Source of the DNA: JAQVSH01 sp964349835
GTDB taxonomy: Bacteria; Bacteroidota; Bacteroidia; Bacteroidales; UBA4181
DNA: 64,000 bases
Reading direction: 5' to 3'
NCBI GenBank assembly: GCA_964349835.1
Contig: CAYGID010000003.1
Span: forward strand, 13,423-77,422
A model generated the notes under the pieces. It was not told the origin of the DNA. It was given only the letters and a program-made list of their open reading frames with translations, and made no database searches. Of the stretch, positions 35,877 through 45,700 are shown in pieces. Numbering within the stretch: the first letter of the stretch is position 1; every line of letters starts with the position of its first letter. The position numbers were made by a program, and so were the translations under genes.

Positions 35877-37098
35877 AAAGCTGGTCGCCACGGTGCACCC
35901 GGATTCCTGTTTTGAGCGAAAATCGCTGCCCTTTTTCGACCGAGGCCACCGGGTCGTACTCTAACCGCAACTCCCCCGCCTGCAATTCAACCACTCCCGT
36001 GGTAGCTCCGGTTATCAAAACCGTATCGCCCGTTTTCAAAGTTCCAGTCTCCAGCAAAAATTCAGCCACGCCCAAATTGGCAAACCAGTTGGTGCATTTT
36101 CCTAAATAGACCTTTCGCCGGGTGGCTTGAGAACCATATGTATGGCTCCATTCGCCCAACTTCTGGCCCAGATAGTAACCATCCCAGAAACCGCGGTTAA
36201 AGACGCGCGACAGTCGCTCAATCCACCCTGCAATTTTCGATTCATCGGCGTAACTGCCATCGAGCCAAGCCTCAACCGCTTCGCGGTAACAAGAGGTTAC
36301 AGTATACACATACTCCGCACCTCTGGCGCGACCCTCAATTTTTAGGACCCGCACACCTGAATCTAAAATTTTATTGAGGAAGCCGATGGTAGAAAGGTCT
36401 TTAGGCGACATAATATACTCATTGTCGACCTCCAGCTCAGTGTCGGTGTCGGTGTCGGTAACCCGATACGACCGTCGGCAGAGTTGCAGGCAGGCGCCCC
36501 GGTTGGCCGACTTCCCGTAGGTGTGCAGGCTTAGATAACATTTTCCGGAGACGGCCATACAAAGGGCGCCGTGCACAAACATTTCGAGCTGCACCTCTCT
36601 GCCCGAAGGACCTGTAATTCTTTCATCGGCAATGGCTTTACGAATAAAGGCCACCTGTTCGAGATTCAGCTCGCGGGCCAGCACCATCACATCGGCAAAC
36701 TGCGAATAGAAGCGAACCGCCTCTTGGTTGGCCACATTGACCTGAGTGGAAATGTGCACATTGACCCCTTTGCTGCGCGCGTACATAATGACCGCCATAT
36801 CGGAGGCAATCACCGCAGTAATCCCTGCTTCGGCTGCCGCATCGATAGCCTGTTGCATAAAGGAGAGATCGTCGGGATATACCACAGTATTCATGGTGAG
36901 ATAACTCTTGACTCCCATCTCGGCACAGCGAGCCGTAATGACGGGCAGGTCGGAGGGGGTAAAATTTACCGAAGAGCGGGCCCTCATGTTCAACTTGCCC
37001 ACCCCGAAGTAAACGGAGTCGGCACCCGCGGCAATCGCAGCTTCGAGCGATTCGAGCGAACCGGCGGGAGCCATAATCTCTATATCTTTCCGGTTCAT
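35857..37098 (-). CDS. U32-family peptidase / TrhP-like tRNA hydroxylation protein
   Basis: A 413-residue protein of the U32 family. IMAPAGSLESLEAAIAAGADSVYFG at the start (an alanine-rich TIM-barrel opening, broken here by the usual Ala-Gly pair), LEMFVHGALCMAVSGKCYLS with the cysteines of an Fe-S site (also ANRGACLQLCRRSY) mark the family. In other bacteria members act in tRNA U34 hydroxylation (TrhP/YegQ) or as collagenase-like peptidases. Its ATG overlaps the histidine kinase stop by 4 bp. Confidence 0.87.
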   Translation of the reverse strand: MNRKDIEIMAPAGSLESLEAAIAAGADSVYFGVGKLNMRARSSVNFTPSDLPVITARCAEMGVKSYLTMNTVVYPDDLSFMQQAIDAAAEAGITAVIASDMAVIMYARSKGVNVHISTQVNVANQEAVRFYSQFADVMVLARELNLEQVAFIRKAIADERITGPSGREVQLEMFVHGALCMAVSGKCYLSLHTYGKSANRGACLQLCRRSYRVTDTDTDTELEVDNEYIMSPKDLSTIGFLNKILDSGVRVLKIEGRARGAEYVYTVTSCYREAVEAWLDGSYADESKIAGWIERLSRVFNRGFWDGYYLGQKLGEWSHTYGSQATRRKVYLGKCTNWFANLGVAEFLLETGTLKTGDTVLITGATTGVVELQAGELRLEYDPVASVEKGQRFSLKTGIRVHRGDQLFRWDLV

Positions 37099-38255
37099 AC
37101 GGTTGTTGATCGTTTATTTAGTTCTAAGCGAAAGGTGGTGCCTTTGTCAATCTCAGAACGGAGTACAAAAATACGCCCGCCATGATACGACTCAACAATC
37201 CGCCTCGACAGCGAGAGCCCCAATCCCCAGCCACGGCTCTTGGAGGTGTAGCCGGGCCGAAAGACCATCTCAAAGAGCTTTCGCGGAATCCCTTTACCCG
37301 AATCGGAAAAATCAATGCACACTTTATCGGTCTGATCAATAACCTGCACCACAATAGCCCCTGAACCCGACATGGCATCGATGGCATTCTTACACAGATT
37401 TTCGATTACCCATCCAAAAAGGGGTTGATTCAAAGGAATCATATTCAGGCCTGTTGGTGCATGCAAAGTAAAAGAGACCCGGCCCGACGACCGCTTCCTC
37501 ATGTACGAAAGGGTGCTTTCGAGAGCCGACACCAAATCGCCGGGTGTGAGCACCGGGCGCGAACCAATTTTCGAAAACCGGTCGGCAATCATCCGGAGTC
37601 GGCTGAGATCCTTATCGAGCTCCGAAATTAGCGAGAGGTCGTCAACCTTATCGCGAAGCAGTTCGGTGAGTGCCATCAAAGAAGAGATCGGCGTGCCCAA
37701 CTGATGCGCCGTCTCCTTCGACAAGCCCACCCACACATGATTCTGTTCGGCGCGCTGCGCGGAGCGAAGCGCATAAAAACCCACGGTAACAAAGAGCAGA
37801 ACCAACAAGAGGTAAACATACGGATAGATCATCAGCATCCGCAAAGGGAGAGAGTGGCTGTAGTACACATAACTGTACACCCCCTGATTGTCGCCCAAAA
37901 CGATGGGATCGTTGGCGTTTACCATCCGATGCAGATGCCTTTTCAATACCAGAGGGCTGCTGAGGCGTGCCGAGTCGAGATTGCTGTAAAGAAGGTTCCC
38001 GGCGGCATCGGTGCGGATCACCGGAATGGCAGTATTCGAAAGAATTACATGCAGATAGAAGCCCACCTCCTCTTCCGATAATTCGGGACGACCTACGTAG
38101 GTGGTGGCCTCGGCCCATATCTCGGTCTTCTTCCGCTCTTCGGCTGCAAGCGAACGAACCAGCCTCTGGGTAAAAATAACCGACCCGGCCCCGATGGTTA
38201 TCATCAGGAATATGAGGAAGAAACGAATACCGTTGTGTATTCTCAGGCGGTCCAA
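37095..38255 (-). CDS. Membrane sensor histidine kinase (orphan)
   Basis: A 386-residue protein. Two transmembrane helices lie at about residues 11-30 and 142-163, with a periplasmic sensing region of about 110 residues between. There is no HAMP or PAS domain. The phosphoacceptor is His184 in SKETAHQLGTPISSL; the N box ENLCKNAIDAM, the G1 box DSGKGIPRKLF and the G2 box GWGLGLSLS follow. No response regulator is encoded nearby. The start is a TTG at 38255, as no ATG precedes the first helix. It overlaps the U32 gene by 4 bp and lies 18 bp after the HIT gene. Confidence 0.85.
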   Translation of the reverse strand: MDRLRIHNGIRFFLIFLMITIGAGSVIFTQRLVRSLAAEERKKTEIWAEATTYVGRPELSEEEVGFYLHVILSNTAIPVIRTDAAGNLLYSNLDSARLSSPLVLKRHLHRMVNANDPIVLGDNQGVYSYVYYSHSLPLRMLMIYPYVYLLLVLLFVTVGFYALRSAQRAEQNHVWVGLSKETAHQLGTPISSLMALTELLRDKVDDLSLISELDKDLSRLRMIADRFSKIGSRPVLTPGDLVSALESTLSYMRKRSSGRVSFTLHAPTGLNMIPLNQPLFGWVIENLCKNAIDAMSGSGAIVVQVIDQTDKVCIDFSDSGKGIPRKLFEMVFRPGYTSKSRGWGLGLSLSRRIVESYHGGRIFVLRSEIDKGTTFRLELNKRSTTV

Positions 38256-38273
38256 TATGGTAGGTATATCCCC

Positions 38274-38672
38274 TTAACTCTCAAAAGCCTTGCTGATCCG
38301 GAGGGCAATTTCGGAGAATTCCTCGGGAGTAAGTGATATTTTAGGATTCGAAAAATCGAGATCGCCCAATTGGCTCACAGGCACCAGATGGATGTGGGCA
38401 TGAGGGATTTCGAGGCCAATCACGGCAACCCCTACCCGATTACAGACAATCTCCTGCTTAATGGCCACAGCCACCTTTTTGGCAAAGAGAATCATCTTAG
38501 CCAAAAGAGTGTCGTCGAGGTCAAACAGATAGTCGGTTTCGACCTTGGGCACAACTAACACATGCCCCCTGGTTAAGGGATGGATATCGAGAAAAGCAAA
38601 AAAGAGGCTGTCTTCGGCTACCTTATAACAGGGAATCTCCCCTTCGATAATACGCGAAAAAAGCGTTGCCAT
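38274..38672 (-). CDS. HIT-family nucleotide hydrolase
   Basis: A 132-residue protein of the HINT/HIT family. The histidine triad is HAHIHLVPV (about residues 94-102), and FSRIIEGEIPCYKVAED at the start is typical. Members hydrolyse nucleoside phosphoramidates or dinucleoside polyphosphates in the cytoplasm. It starts 11 bp after greA and lies 18 bp before the histidine kinase gene, so it is probably co-transcribed with both. Confidence 0.92.
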   Translation of the reverse strand: MATLFSRIIEGEIPCYKVAEDSLFFAFLDIHPLTRGHVLVVPKVETDYLFDLDDTLLAKMILFAKKVAVAIKQEIVCNRVGVAVIGLEIPHAHIHLVPVSQLGDLDFSNPKISLTPEEFSEIALRISKAFES

Positions 38673-38683
38673 GGTTCACACAA

Positions 38684-39160
38684 TTAAGCACGTGAAATAT
38701 CAAGAATTTCGAAAGTCATTTTTCCGGAGGGAACCTGAATCTCCACAATATCGCCAATTTTCTTACCTAAAAGACCTTTCCCGATAGGGGTATTCGCCGC
38801 AATCTTCCCCTCTTTCAGGTTGGCTTCCGTTTCGGTTACAAGGATATATTCCATGGTGACATTGGTCTTCAGATTTTTTATCTTCACCTTGGTCAGAATC
38901 TGAACCGACGAAGTGTCGATTTTCGTTTCGTCGATAATTCTGGCATGCATAATCAGATCCTCCAGTTTATGGATCCGAGCCTCAAGAAGTCCCTGAGCCT
39001 CTTTTGCAGCATCATACTCCGCATTCTCCGACAAATCACCCTTGTCGCGGGCTTCGGCTATCTGTCGCGAAATCGAGGGTCTGTCGACTGAAACCAATTG
39101 TTCAAGTTCGGCTTTCAGTTTATTTAACCCTTCTTCTGTGATGTACGAAACTTTTGCCAT
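38684..39160 (-). CDS. greA: Transcription elongation factor GreA
   Basis: A 158-residue protein. An N-terminal antiparallel coiled coil (about residues 8-75) has the catalytic tip RDKGDLSENAEYDAAKEAQG with Asp41 and Glu44, which helps RNA polymerase cleave backtracked RNA. The C-terminal FKBP-like domain follows (NTPIGKGLLGKKIGDIVEI). A good ribosome-binding site (aaaggaga) lies about 8 bp before the ATG. An intrinsic terminator sits just upstream of that site with an overlapping alternative hairpin (39187-39233), which suggests that greA is controlled by attenuation. Confidence 0.95.
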   Translation of the reverse strand: MAKVSYITEEGLNKLKAELEQLVSVDRPSISRQIAEARDKGDLSENAEYDAAKEAQGLLEARIHKLEDLIMHARIIDETKIDTSSVQILTKVKIKNLKTNVTMEYILVTETEANLKEGKIAANTPIGKGLLGKKIGDIVEIQVPSGKMTFEILDISRA

Positions 39161-39186
39161 ACTGTTTGTCTCCTTTACTTATGTAC

Positions 39187-39233
39187 AAAAAAAAAATTCC
39201 GACTGCTCGGAATTCTATTTTTATCCTGAGCAG
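39187..39233 (-). promoter_or_regulatory. Putative attenuator (terminator/antiterminator) in the greA leader
   Basis: On the leftward strand an 8-bp perfect stem (39195-39202 with 39207-39214, loop of 4) is followed by eight T residues (39194-39187): a standard intrinsic terminator ending 26 bp before the greA ATG. An upstream segment (gagcag at 39228-39233, plus strand) can pair with ctgctc at 39203-39208, and a GG-CC pair can extend it past one bulged base; forming it would break the terminator stem. Almost no room is left for a promoter between the T-run and the ribosome-binding site. Confidence 0.6.
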
Positions 39234-39341
39234 CCTCTATGATTTAAAAACGAAACGATGTTTGTGAAACAACCCGCATTACTACCTTTTTACACGCTAT
39301 AAAAAAGGGCATCGCCAAACACTATGCGACAACCCTTGTTA

Positions 39342-39349
39342 CAAAGGTA
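39342..39349 (-). promoter_or_regulatory. -7 promoter element for the greA leader
   Basis: CAAAGGTA on the plus strand reads TACCTTTG on the minus strand. It would give a leader of about 175 bases that contains the attenuator. There is no clear -33 element. Confidence 0.35.
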
Positions 39350-39372
39350 ACCCTAAATTCTGAATAAAAAAA

Positions 39373-39873
39373 TCAGATTTCCCGCCTCTCCAAAATTGTT
39401 TGATACAAAATGGCCTCTCTTAAATCGAACCCCGAACCCGTGCCAAAGGGGAGCGGCACCTCCACCTCCTCTTCGGGAGGGACAGATGCAAACATGCTCA
39501 CTGCCGGGGCATTTCGCATGTCATAGCGACCCGAAAGGGTTTCCAGACCGATGAGCGTTTCGAGCGAAGCAGCCTCCTGGCCGGTTGACCCGGCAAGCTG
39601 ATATTTTCCACCTCTATGTATTAGATTCGGCTCCGGCTCCGACTCAAGATTCGACTCAAGATCTGACTCAAAATCCGACTCAAGCGATGAATCGGGTCGG
39701 CCAGCGTACTCCGTATCCCACAACTCGCGTGGTATCTCTGTTTCCTCCTCATGCACCTCACCGCCACCTGGCCGGGGAACAACCAAATCGGCAGGCTTCC
39801 TCTTTCTTCCCACCATGATGGTAAAAAAAAGAATGGCAATGCTCATCAATATTTTCAATAACTGGTCGTCCAT
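39373..39873 (-). CDS. Small membrane-anchored hypothetical protein, acidic linker
   Basis: A 166-residue protein. One transmembrane helix at about residues 5-20 is followed by a basic patch (GRKRKP) and a long acidic linker with a repeating Glu-Ser-Asp/Asn pattern (about residues 62-84). The C-terminus FDLREAILYQTILERRE resembles the conserved tail of short Bacteroidota membrane proteins. Function unknown. It lies 212 bp upstream of greA on the same strand, separated by the attenuator. Confidence 0.68.
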   Translation of the reverse strand: MDDQLLKILMSIAILFFTIMVGRKRKPADLVVPRPGGGEVHEEETEIPRELWDTEYAGRPDSSLESDFESDLESNLESEPEPNLIHRGGKYQLAGSTGQEAASLETLIGLETLSGRYDMRNAPAVSMFASVPPEEEVEVPLPFGTGSGFDLREAILYQTILERREI

Positions 39874-39895
39874 GACTTCACTTTGTCAATTTACC

Positions 39896-39903
39896 TACAT
39901 TTG
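39896..39903 (+). promoter_or_regulatory. -7 promoter element before the Rieske-like lipoprotein
   Basis: TACATTTG matches TAnnTTTG and ends 18 bp before the ATG at 39922. It would give a leader of about 12 bases, so the in-frame codon at 39883 lies upstream of the transcript and cannot be the start. Confidence 0.45.
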
Positions 39904-39921
39904 CAGAAAGAGAACCACACC

Positions 39922-40362
39922 ATGAAGCCAAAGGTAATTATATTTCTGTTATGCCTGCCCCTCAGTTTGGGCATTTCTTCATGCACAAAAGAGAACGACC
40001 ATTTCCCGCGCCGTTATATTCCCCCCTTCTCCATGATGGTTTCGACCGAGATTGAACCTTATGCCGGTATTGGCTCCATGATGCAGACCGGGAGAGAAAA
40101 GAGTTATCTCATTATTTACCGCCCCTCTTATGGCAAGTTTCAGGTGTACGACCGCCGATGCGGCTATTGCCCCAATCACGACACTATGGTAGAGGTAAAC
40201 GAATCGGCCACACATGCCGAATGCCCTGCCTGTCGCACCCGCTACACCTTTTATCCCGACGAATATTTGGGATGCAACCCCTCCAGAGGAGTTCCTCTGC
40301 TAAGGGTCAGCTGTCGTCTGGAGGCAACCGATCGGTTAATGATTGGCGAAGGACTCTTCTAG
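39922..40362 (+). CDS. Small Rieske-like lipoprotein with altered metal ligands
   Basis: A 146-residue predicted lipoprotein: signal peptide with lipobox LGISSC (Cys21). The rest resembles a Rieske fold seen in Bacteroidota lipoproteins, but the ligands do not follow the Rieske CxH/CxxH pattern: Cys80-x2-Cys83-x2-His86 and Cys101-x2-Cys104, plus Cys118 and Cys131. A four-Cys (zinc or rubredoxin-like) site would fit as well. Function unknown. It is transcribed alone, away from the small membrane protein gene, and ends 10 bp from the convergent ahcY stop. Confidence 0.72.
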   Translation: MKPKVIIFLLCLPLSLGISSCTKENDHFPRRYIPPFSMMVSTEIEPYAGIGSMMQTGREKSYLIIYRPSYGKFQVYDRRCGYCPNHDTMVEVNESATHAECPACRTRYTFYPDEYLGCNPSRGVPLLRVSCRLEATDRLMIGEGLF

Positions 40363-40372
40363 CCCGAAATCT

Positions 40373-41770
40373 TTAGTATTTGTAGTGATCGGCCTTATAG
40401 GGTCCGTCAACGGAAATTCCCAGGTATTTTGCCTGCGACTCGGTAAGACGGGTCAAGGAAACCCCCAACTGATCGAGATGCAGTCGGGCAACCTCCTCAT
40501 CGAGTCGCTTGGAAAGCCGGTAAACTCCAATCGGACGCTCAGTTGTCCAGAGGTCAATCTGGGCAAGCGTTTGATTACTGAAGGAGTTACTCATCACAAA
40601 GGAGGGATGACCGGTGGCGCAACCCAGGTTCACCAAACGACCCTCAGCCAACAGGATAATGGAGTGACCATCGGCAAAAACGTATTGGTCAACCTGAGGC
40701 TTCACCTCGATCCGCTTAATCCCGGGATGATTCTGGAGCCTTTCTACCTGAATTTCGTTGTCGAAATGGCCAATGTTGCAGACAATCGATTGGTCTTTCA
40801 TCAACAACATATGCTCAAGGGTAATGATATCGCAATTCCCGGTGGTGGTTACGTAGATATTCCCTTCGGGCAGAGCCTCCTCTACCGGTTTCACCTCGAA
40901 ACCCTCCATGGCGGCCTGCAGCGCGCAAATGGGGTCAATCTCGGTTACAATGACCCGTGATCCATACGAACGCATAGAGTGCGCACACCCCTTGCCTACG
41001 TCGCCATAGCCGCAGATTACAACCACCTTTCCGGCAAGCATTACATCGGTTGCTCTCTTAATGCCGTCGGCAAGAGATTCGCGGCAACCATAAAGGTTGT
41101 CGAACTTCGATTTAGTGACCGAATCGTTTACGTTGATGGCAGGAATCAGCAGTTCGCCGGCCTCCTGCATCTGATAGAGGCGGTGTACCCCTGTGGTTGT
41201 CTCTTCCGAAACCCCTTTCAACTCCGACAGGGTGCGGTGCCACTTTCCATGATCGGCGGCCAGGCTCTTTTTCAGCAGCGAAAGTATCATTCCCTCCTCT
41301 CGGGTCGAAGCCTTTCTGTCGAGAAACGAGGCATCCTTCTCGGCTTTCACGCCCCAGTGCACCAGCAGGGTAGCATCACCGCCATCGTCGACAATCAGGT
41401 TCGGGCCTTTGCCGCCGGCAAAGGTGAGTGCCTGTTCGGTGCACCACCAATACTCTTCGAGGGTTTCGCCCTTCCAGGCAAAAACGGGAATCCCTGCGGC
41501 AGCAATGGCTGCAGCAGCATGATCCTGCGTAGAGAAGATATTACAACTGGCCCAGCGCACTTCGGCGCCCAACGCAGAGAGGGTTTCAATCAATACCGCT
41601 GTTTGAATGGTCATATGCAGGGAGCCCATAATCCGGGCCCCTTTCAGCGGTTTTTCGGCCGAAAATTTCTTGCGGATGGCCATCAGACCAGGCATCTCTT
41701 TTTCGGCAATGGCAATCTCTCTCCGGCCAAAATCGGCCAGGGTGATGTCGGCTACTTTAAAATCGTTCAT
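40373..41770 (-). CDS. ahcY: Adenosylhomocysteinase
   Basis: A 465-residue NAD-dependent enzyme that splits S-adenosylhomocysteine into adenosine and homocysteine, clearing the product of methyltransferases. The NAD-binding loop VVVICGYGDVGKGCAHSM and the C-terminal DGPYKADHYKY tail are diagnostic; ISTQDHAAAAIAAAG and NVNDSVTKSKFDNLYGC line the active site. Length fits the long bacterial form. The ATG overlaps the ribF stop by 4 bp. It is the last gene of the DUF2723-ribF-ahcY operon. Confidence 0.97.
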   Translation of the reverse strand: MNDFKVADITLADFGRREIAIAEKEMPGLMAIRKKFSAEKPLKGARIMGSLHMTIQTAVLIETLSALGAEVRWASCNIFSTQDHAAAAIAAAGIPVFAWKGETLEEYWWCTEQALTFAGGKGPNLIVDDGGDATLLVHWGVKAEKDASFLDRKASTREEGMILSLLKKSLAADHGKWHRTLSELKGVSEETTTGVHRLYQMQEAGELLIPAINVNDSVTKSKFDNLYGCRESLADGIKRATDVMLAGKVVVICGYGDVGKGCAHSMRSYGSRVIVTEIDPICALQAAMEGFEVKPVEEALPEGNIYVTTTGNCDIITLEHMLLMKDQSIVCNIGHFDNEIQVERLQNHPGIKRIEVKPQVDQYVFADGHSIILLAEGRLVNLGCATGHPSFVMSNSFSNQTLAQIDLWTTERPIGVYRLSKRLDEEVARLHLDQLGVSLTRLTESQAKYLGISVDGPYKADHYKY

Positions 41771-42711
41771 ATGTTGTGTTTATTTATGTGAGTAAAATAG
41801 TGGGAAATCTCGACCTTATCGCGCTCCAGCCGGGCAATCAGTTCCTCGAGCGAAGCGAAATGCATTTCATCGCGAATTCTCTTCCGGAAGTAGACCCTTA
41901 CGGTTTCGTTATATAGATCGGCATCGAAATCAAAAATATGTACCTCAATGGTTTGGGCTGTCTGGCTACCTGCTGTAGGACGATATCCGATATTCATCAT
42001 CCCGGCAAGCCGCTCCTCTCCTCTTTCGACCTCCACCGCGTACACACCGGTGAGAGGAATCAATTTGAAGGGGCTTTCTACTTCGAGATTGGCCGTGGGA
42101 AACCCCAGTTTGCGGCCCAGTTTTTTGCCTCCTACCACACGGCCCGAAAAGAAGTAAGGGTAACCCAACAGATCGTGGGCCTTCTCAACTTGTCCACTCT
42201 CCAGGGTTTTCCTGATTAAGGTAGAACTCACAGGCTGGCCAAGCGAAGTAAGGGTTTCGGTATGGAGGTGAAAGCCGTACCTGGAGGCAAGCCGCTGCAT
42301 CGTGGCCGCGTCGCCCTCGCGATTTCGGCCCAGATGGTGATTTTTCCCCATGACCAACGCCTTCATCGAAAGTTTGTCAATCAGTATATCGGCAACAAAC
42401 TGTTCGGCACTCAAACGAGAAAATGCTTCGGTAAAGGGCAATACTACCAGGTTTTCCAGACCGGCCCGCTCAAACAACTCAATCTTCTCGTCCAGAGTAG
42501 AAAGGAGCGAAAGCTTAGCCGAACGGGGAGCAAGCACCGTCAGGGGGTGCGGCCAAAAGGTGCAAACCAGGGGTTTTGCCCCCATCTGCCGGGCAATTGA
42601 CGACACAATTCCCAACAACACCTTATGCCCCTCATGTACCCCATCGAAGGTGCCTGTTGCCACCACCGAGGCCGACGTATCATAAGTTGACAGGTCGGTA
42701 TATATATTCAT
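41767..42711 (-). CDS. ribF: Bifunctional riboflavin kinase / FAD synthetase
   Basis: A 314-residue enzyme that makes FMN and then FAD. The N-terminal adenylyltransferase has TGTFDGVHEGHKVLLGIV (about residues 20-37) and STLIRKTLESG; the C-terminal riboflavin kinase has GGKKLGRKLGFPTANL and GVYAVEVERG. It begins 2 bp after the DUF2723 stop and overlaps ahcY by 4 bp. Confidence 0.95.
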   Translation of the reverse strand: MNIYTDLSTYDTSASVVATGTFDGVHEGHKVLLGIVSSIARQMGAKPLVCTFWPHPLTVLAPRSAKLSLLSTLDEKIELFERAGLENLVVLPFTEAFSRLSAEQFVADILIDKLSMKALVMGKNHHLGRNREGDAATMQRLASRYGFHLHTETLTSLGQPVSSTLIRKTLESGQVEKAHDLLGYPYFFSGRVVGGKKLGRKLGFPTANLEVESPFKLIPLTGVYAVEVERGEERLAGMMNIGYRPTAGSQTAQTIEVHIFDFDADLYNETVRVYFRKRIRDEMHFASLEELIARLERDKVEISHYFTHINKHNI

Positions 42712-42713
42712 AT

Positions 42714-45700
42714 CTATTTCAGCGTGGTATAAAACATTTCGAAAACCTCTTCAATCTCCTTGTATTGGGCCTCCTGCTTGTACTCCCGCGCAACTTCGGC
42801 AAGCGCGTTCAACACATAAAAGGCTATCCTTCGGTCCCGATCGACCGTGGGAGCCAGCGCCCCGCTAAAACGGCTGTAGAAGGCCAGCTCGAGGGTGGTT
42901 TCACGCACCATCTCCGATAAAACAACATTTGCCTTATCATTTGCCCCTGCACGATAATATTGCTCAATCATCAAAGGGGTCAAAAAGTTATAGGGAACCT
43001 TCGACGGAGGAAACAGCGTCTGCGCCCTTTCCAGTACTTCGAGGGCCTTTTCGGTTTTTCCTTCGGTAATCAACTCCTGAGCCAGGCGACTAAACCAGTT
43101 TCTGGCATTCGAAAGCAGCCTCGACACCGTTTCGTCGATATAGACATCTCCTTCAACACCCCCCCACGAGAATTTGTTCATCAGGTTGTTGTACATGATG
43201 TCGGTATGAACCCGTCCCAGATCGCCGGTAATGGAGTCGCGGGGCGTTTCGATAGGCACAATCCGGTAAGCCAGTCCCTCAACCTGGAAGAACTTCTGAA
43301 GTCCCAGGTAGTTTTCGTCGGCCACAGTGGTCGAAATGTAGAAAGGGCGCTTCCATTGGTTATTGGCCAACAGATCGAGCAACATAAAACTGCTCTTGAG
43401 AAGAATTCGGCCACCATACATGGGTTGGTCTTCGGGCAGGCTCCAGTTCATAGATTTCAACATCAAAGGAGCCGATTCGGGGGTGAGAGTTCCCGTTGCC
43501 ATAACCTGGGCACTATCGACAGTCAATTTGAGGTTACGTACCGGGAAATATTCAACCTTTTCGGCCACCCCGGGAATCGTCTTGGTTTTTGGATCCTCGC
43601 TGGCAGCAAAATCGACCGCAGTTTTTAGTTCGGTAAAGGCATCGGTAATCGGGAAGACCTCGAGGGTTTCGCGCTTACCGGTTTGATACTGCTCCGGCTT
43701 GAGCGAGAAGGGCAAAGGATCCGACTCATAGGCCTTTCGCTGCATCTGCTCTATGTACCAGTCGGCCATAAAATAGCTCAGGTTCACCACTCTGACATCG
43801 GTTCTGACACCCTCTACCTCCTGGGCATACCACAACGGGAAGGTGTCGTTGTCGCCATTGGTAAAGATGATGGCGTTGGGAGCACAAGATTCCAAATAGT
43901 TGGCCCCAAAATCACGACAAAAAGTGCGACCCGAACGGTCGTGGTCGTCCCAGTTCTGGGCAGCCATCCGGATGGGTATCAACAAGAGAAGCAGGAAGGT
44001 ACCAACCACAGCGGGAAGCGAATTTTTTAAACGTGCCGGCAAAACCTCAATCACGGCCATAAGACCGAGCCCCACCCAGATGGCAAAGGCATAGAAGGAG
44101 GCGGCATAGGCATAATCTCGTTCGCGGGGCTGGAGCGGATATTGATTCAGGTAGAGCACAATGGCCAACCCTGTCATGAAAAAGAGCATCAGCACCACAA
44201 AAAAGTCGCCGCGATTCTTCGACGATTGATAAAAAAGACCCAGCAAGCCCAAAAGCAAGGGTAAAAAGAAGTAGCTGTTCCTACCCTTGTTGTCGGCCAT
44301 AAAGGCGGGTAGTTCATCCTGCGGTCCGAGACGAAGCTCATCGAGGAAAGTGATACCACTAATCCAGTTGCCCCGTAGCGGGTCGCCATGGCCCTGCATG
44401 TCGTTTTGCCGACCGGCAAAGTTCCACATAAAGTACCTAAGGTACATCCAGTTAATTTGGTAGGAGATAAAAAACCGCACATTTTCTGCGAAGGTGGGTT
44501 TCATGATGATCTCGCTTTTCCCCTGATAATTATTGACCCGAACCGGCGTTCCCTTGATGTTACCCCAGGCTTTGTACTCCTCGACCCTGCGCGGATCTTG
44601 ATTGTCGTACATGCGGGGAAACAGGGTGAGAAATTGTGGATCATATACATACGAAACCTTGCGGTCAACAACTTCGTAACGCCCGTTTCGCTTGGCGTAG
44701 ACAGGACTTCCCTCTTCGGTGGCAACCGGAGGGGCGTTAAAATAGGGACCCTTAAAGAGGGGCCTGTCGCCATACTGCTCGCGATTCAGGTAATAGAGCA
44801 GGTTAAAAGGATCCTGCGGATCATTCTGATCCATGGGAGGGTTGGCCGACGAGCGGATGACTATGATAGCATAGGAGGAGTACCCGATAATCAGCACGGT
44901 GACACAAAGCAGAACACTGTTCAACAAAACCTTGCGTTTACGGACTGAGTAGTAGATGCCGTAAACCAAGCCGGAGGCCAGCAGCAGAAACCACACCGCC
45001 TCGCCCAGATTGTAGGGAGCCCCGAAGGTGTTTACAAAAAGGAGCTCGAACCGAGTGGCAATGGAGAAGACTCCGGGAATAAGCACCCAGATGGTGAAGC
45101 CCAGAATGACGAACGAAATGAGCAACGCCTTGATGAGTCCGGCGTTGGTGGGATGGTATTTTCGGTAATAGTAGATAAGACCCAGAACGGGAATAGTAAG
45201 CAGGTTCAACAGGTGAACCCCGATAGAGAGACCCATGATGTAGGCAATCAGCACCAACCAGCGGTTGGCATGAGGTTCATCGGCCGTATGCTCCCATTTC
45301 AGCATAGCCCATACCACAATAGCGGTTAGAAAGGAGGAGAAGGCATACACTTCGGCCTCAACGGCCGAATACCAGAAGGTATCAGAAAAGGTGTAGACAA
45401 GCGCCCCGATTACACCGCTTCCCATAACAGATACCCACTGCGTTGGCGTGTAGTGTACAGGATCTCCTGCCATGCGGCGACCGAGATGGGTAATGGTCCA
45501 AAAGAGGAAAAGAATGGTGAAGGCACTAAGCAATCCCGACATGAGGTTCATCATGTAGGCGGCGTTGCCGGGAGCTCCTCCAAAGAGGGTAAAAAGACGC
45601 CCCAGCAGCATGAAAACAGGAGCACCCGGAGGATGGCCTACCTCAAGCTTATAAGCTGAGGTAATAAACTCACCGCAATCCCAAAAACTGGCCGAAGATT

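Noticed and set aside
39621..39690. Short repeating codons in the small membrane protein gene (Glu-Ser-Asp pattern)
   Set aside because: An imperfect low-complexity acidic linker, too irregular to be a functional DNA repeat or CRISPR-like array.
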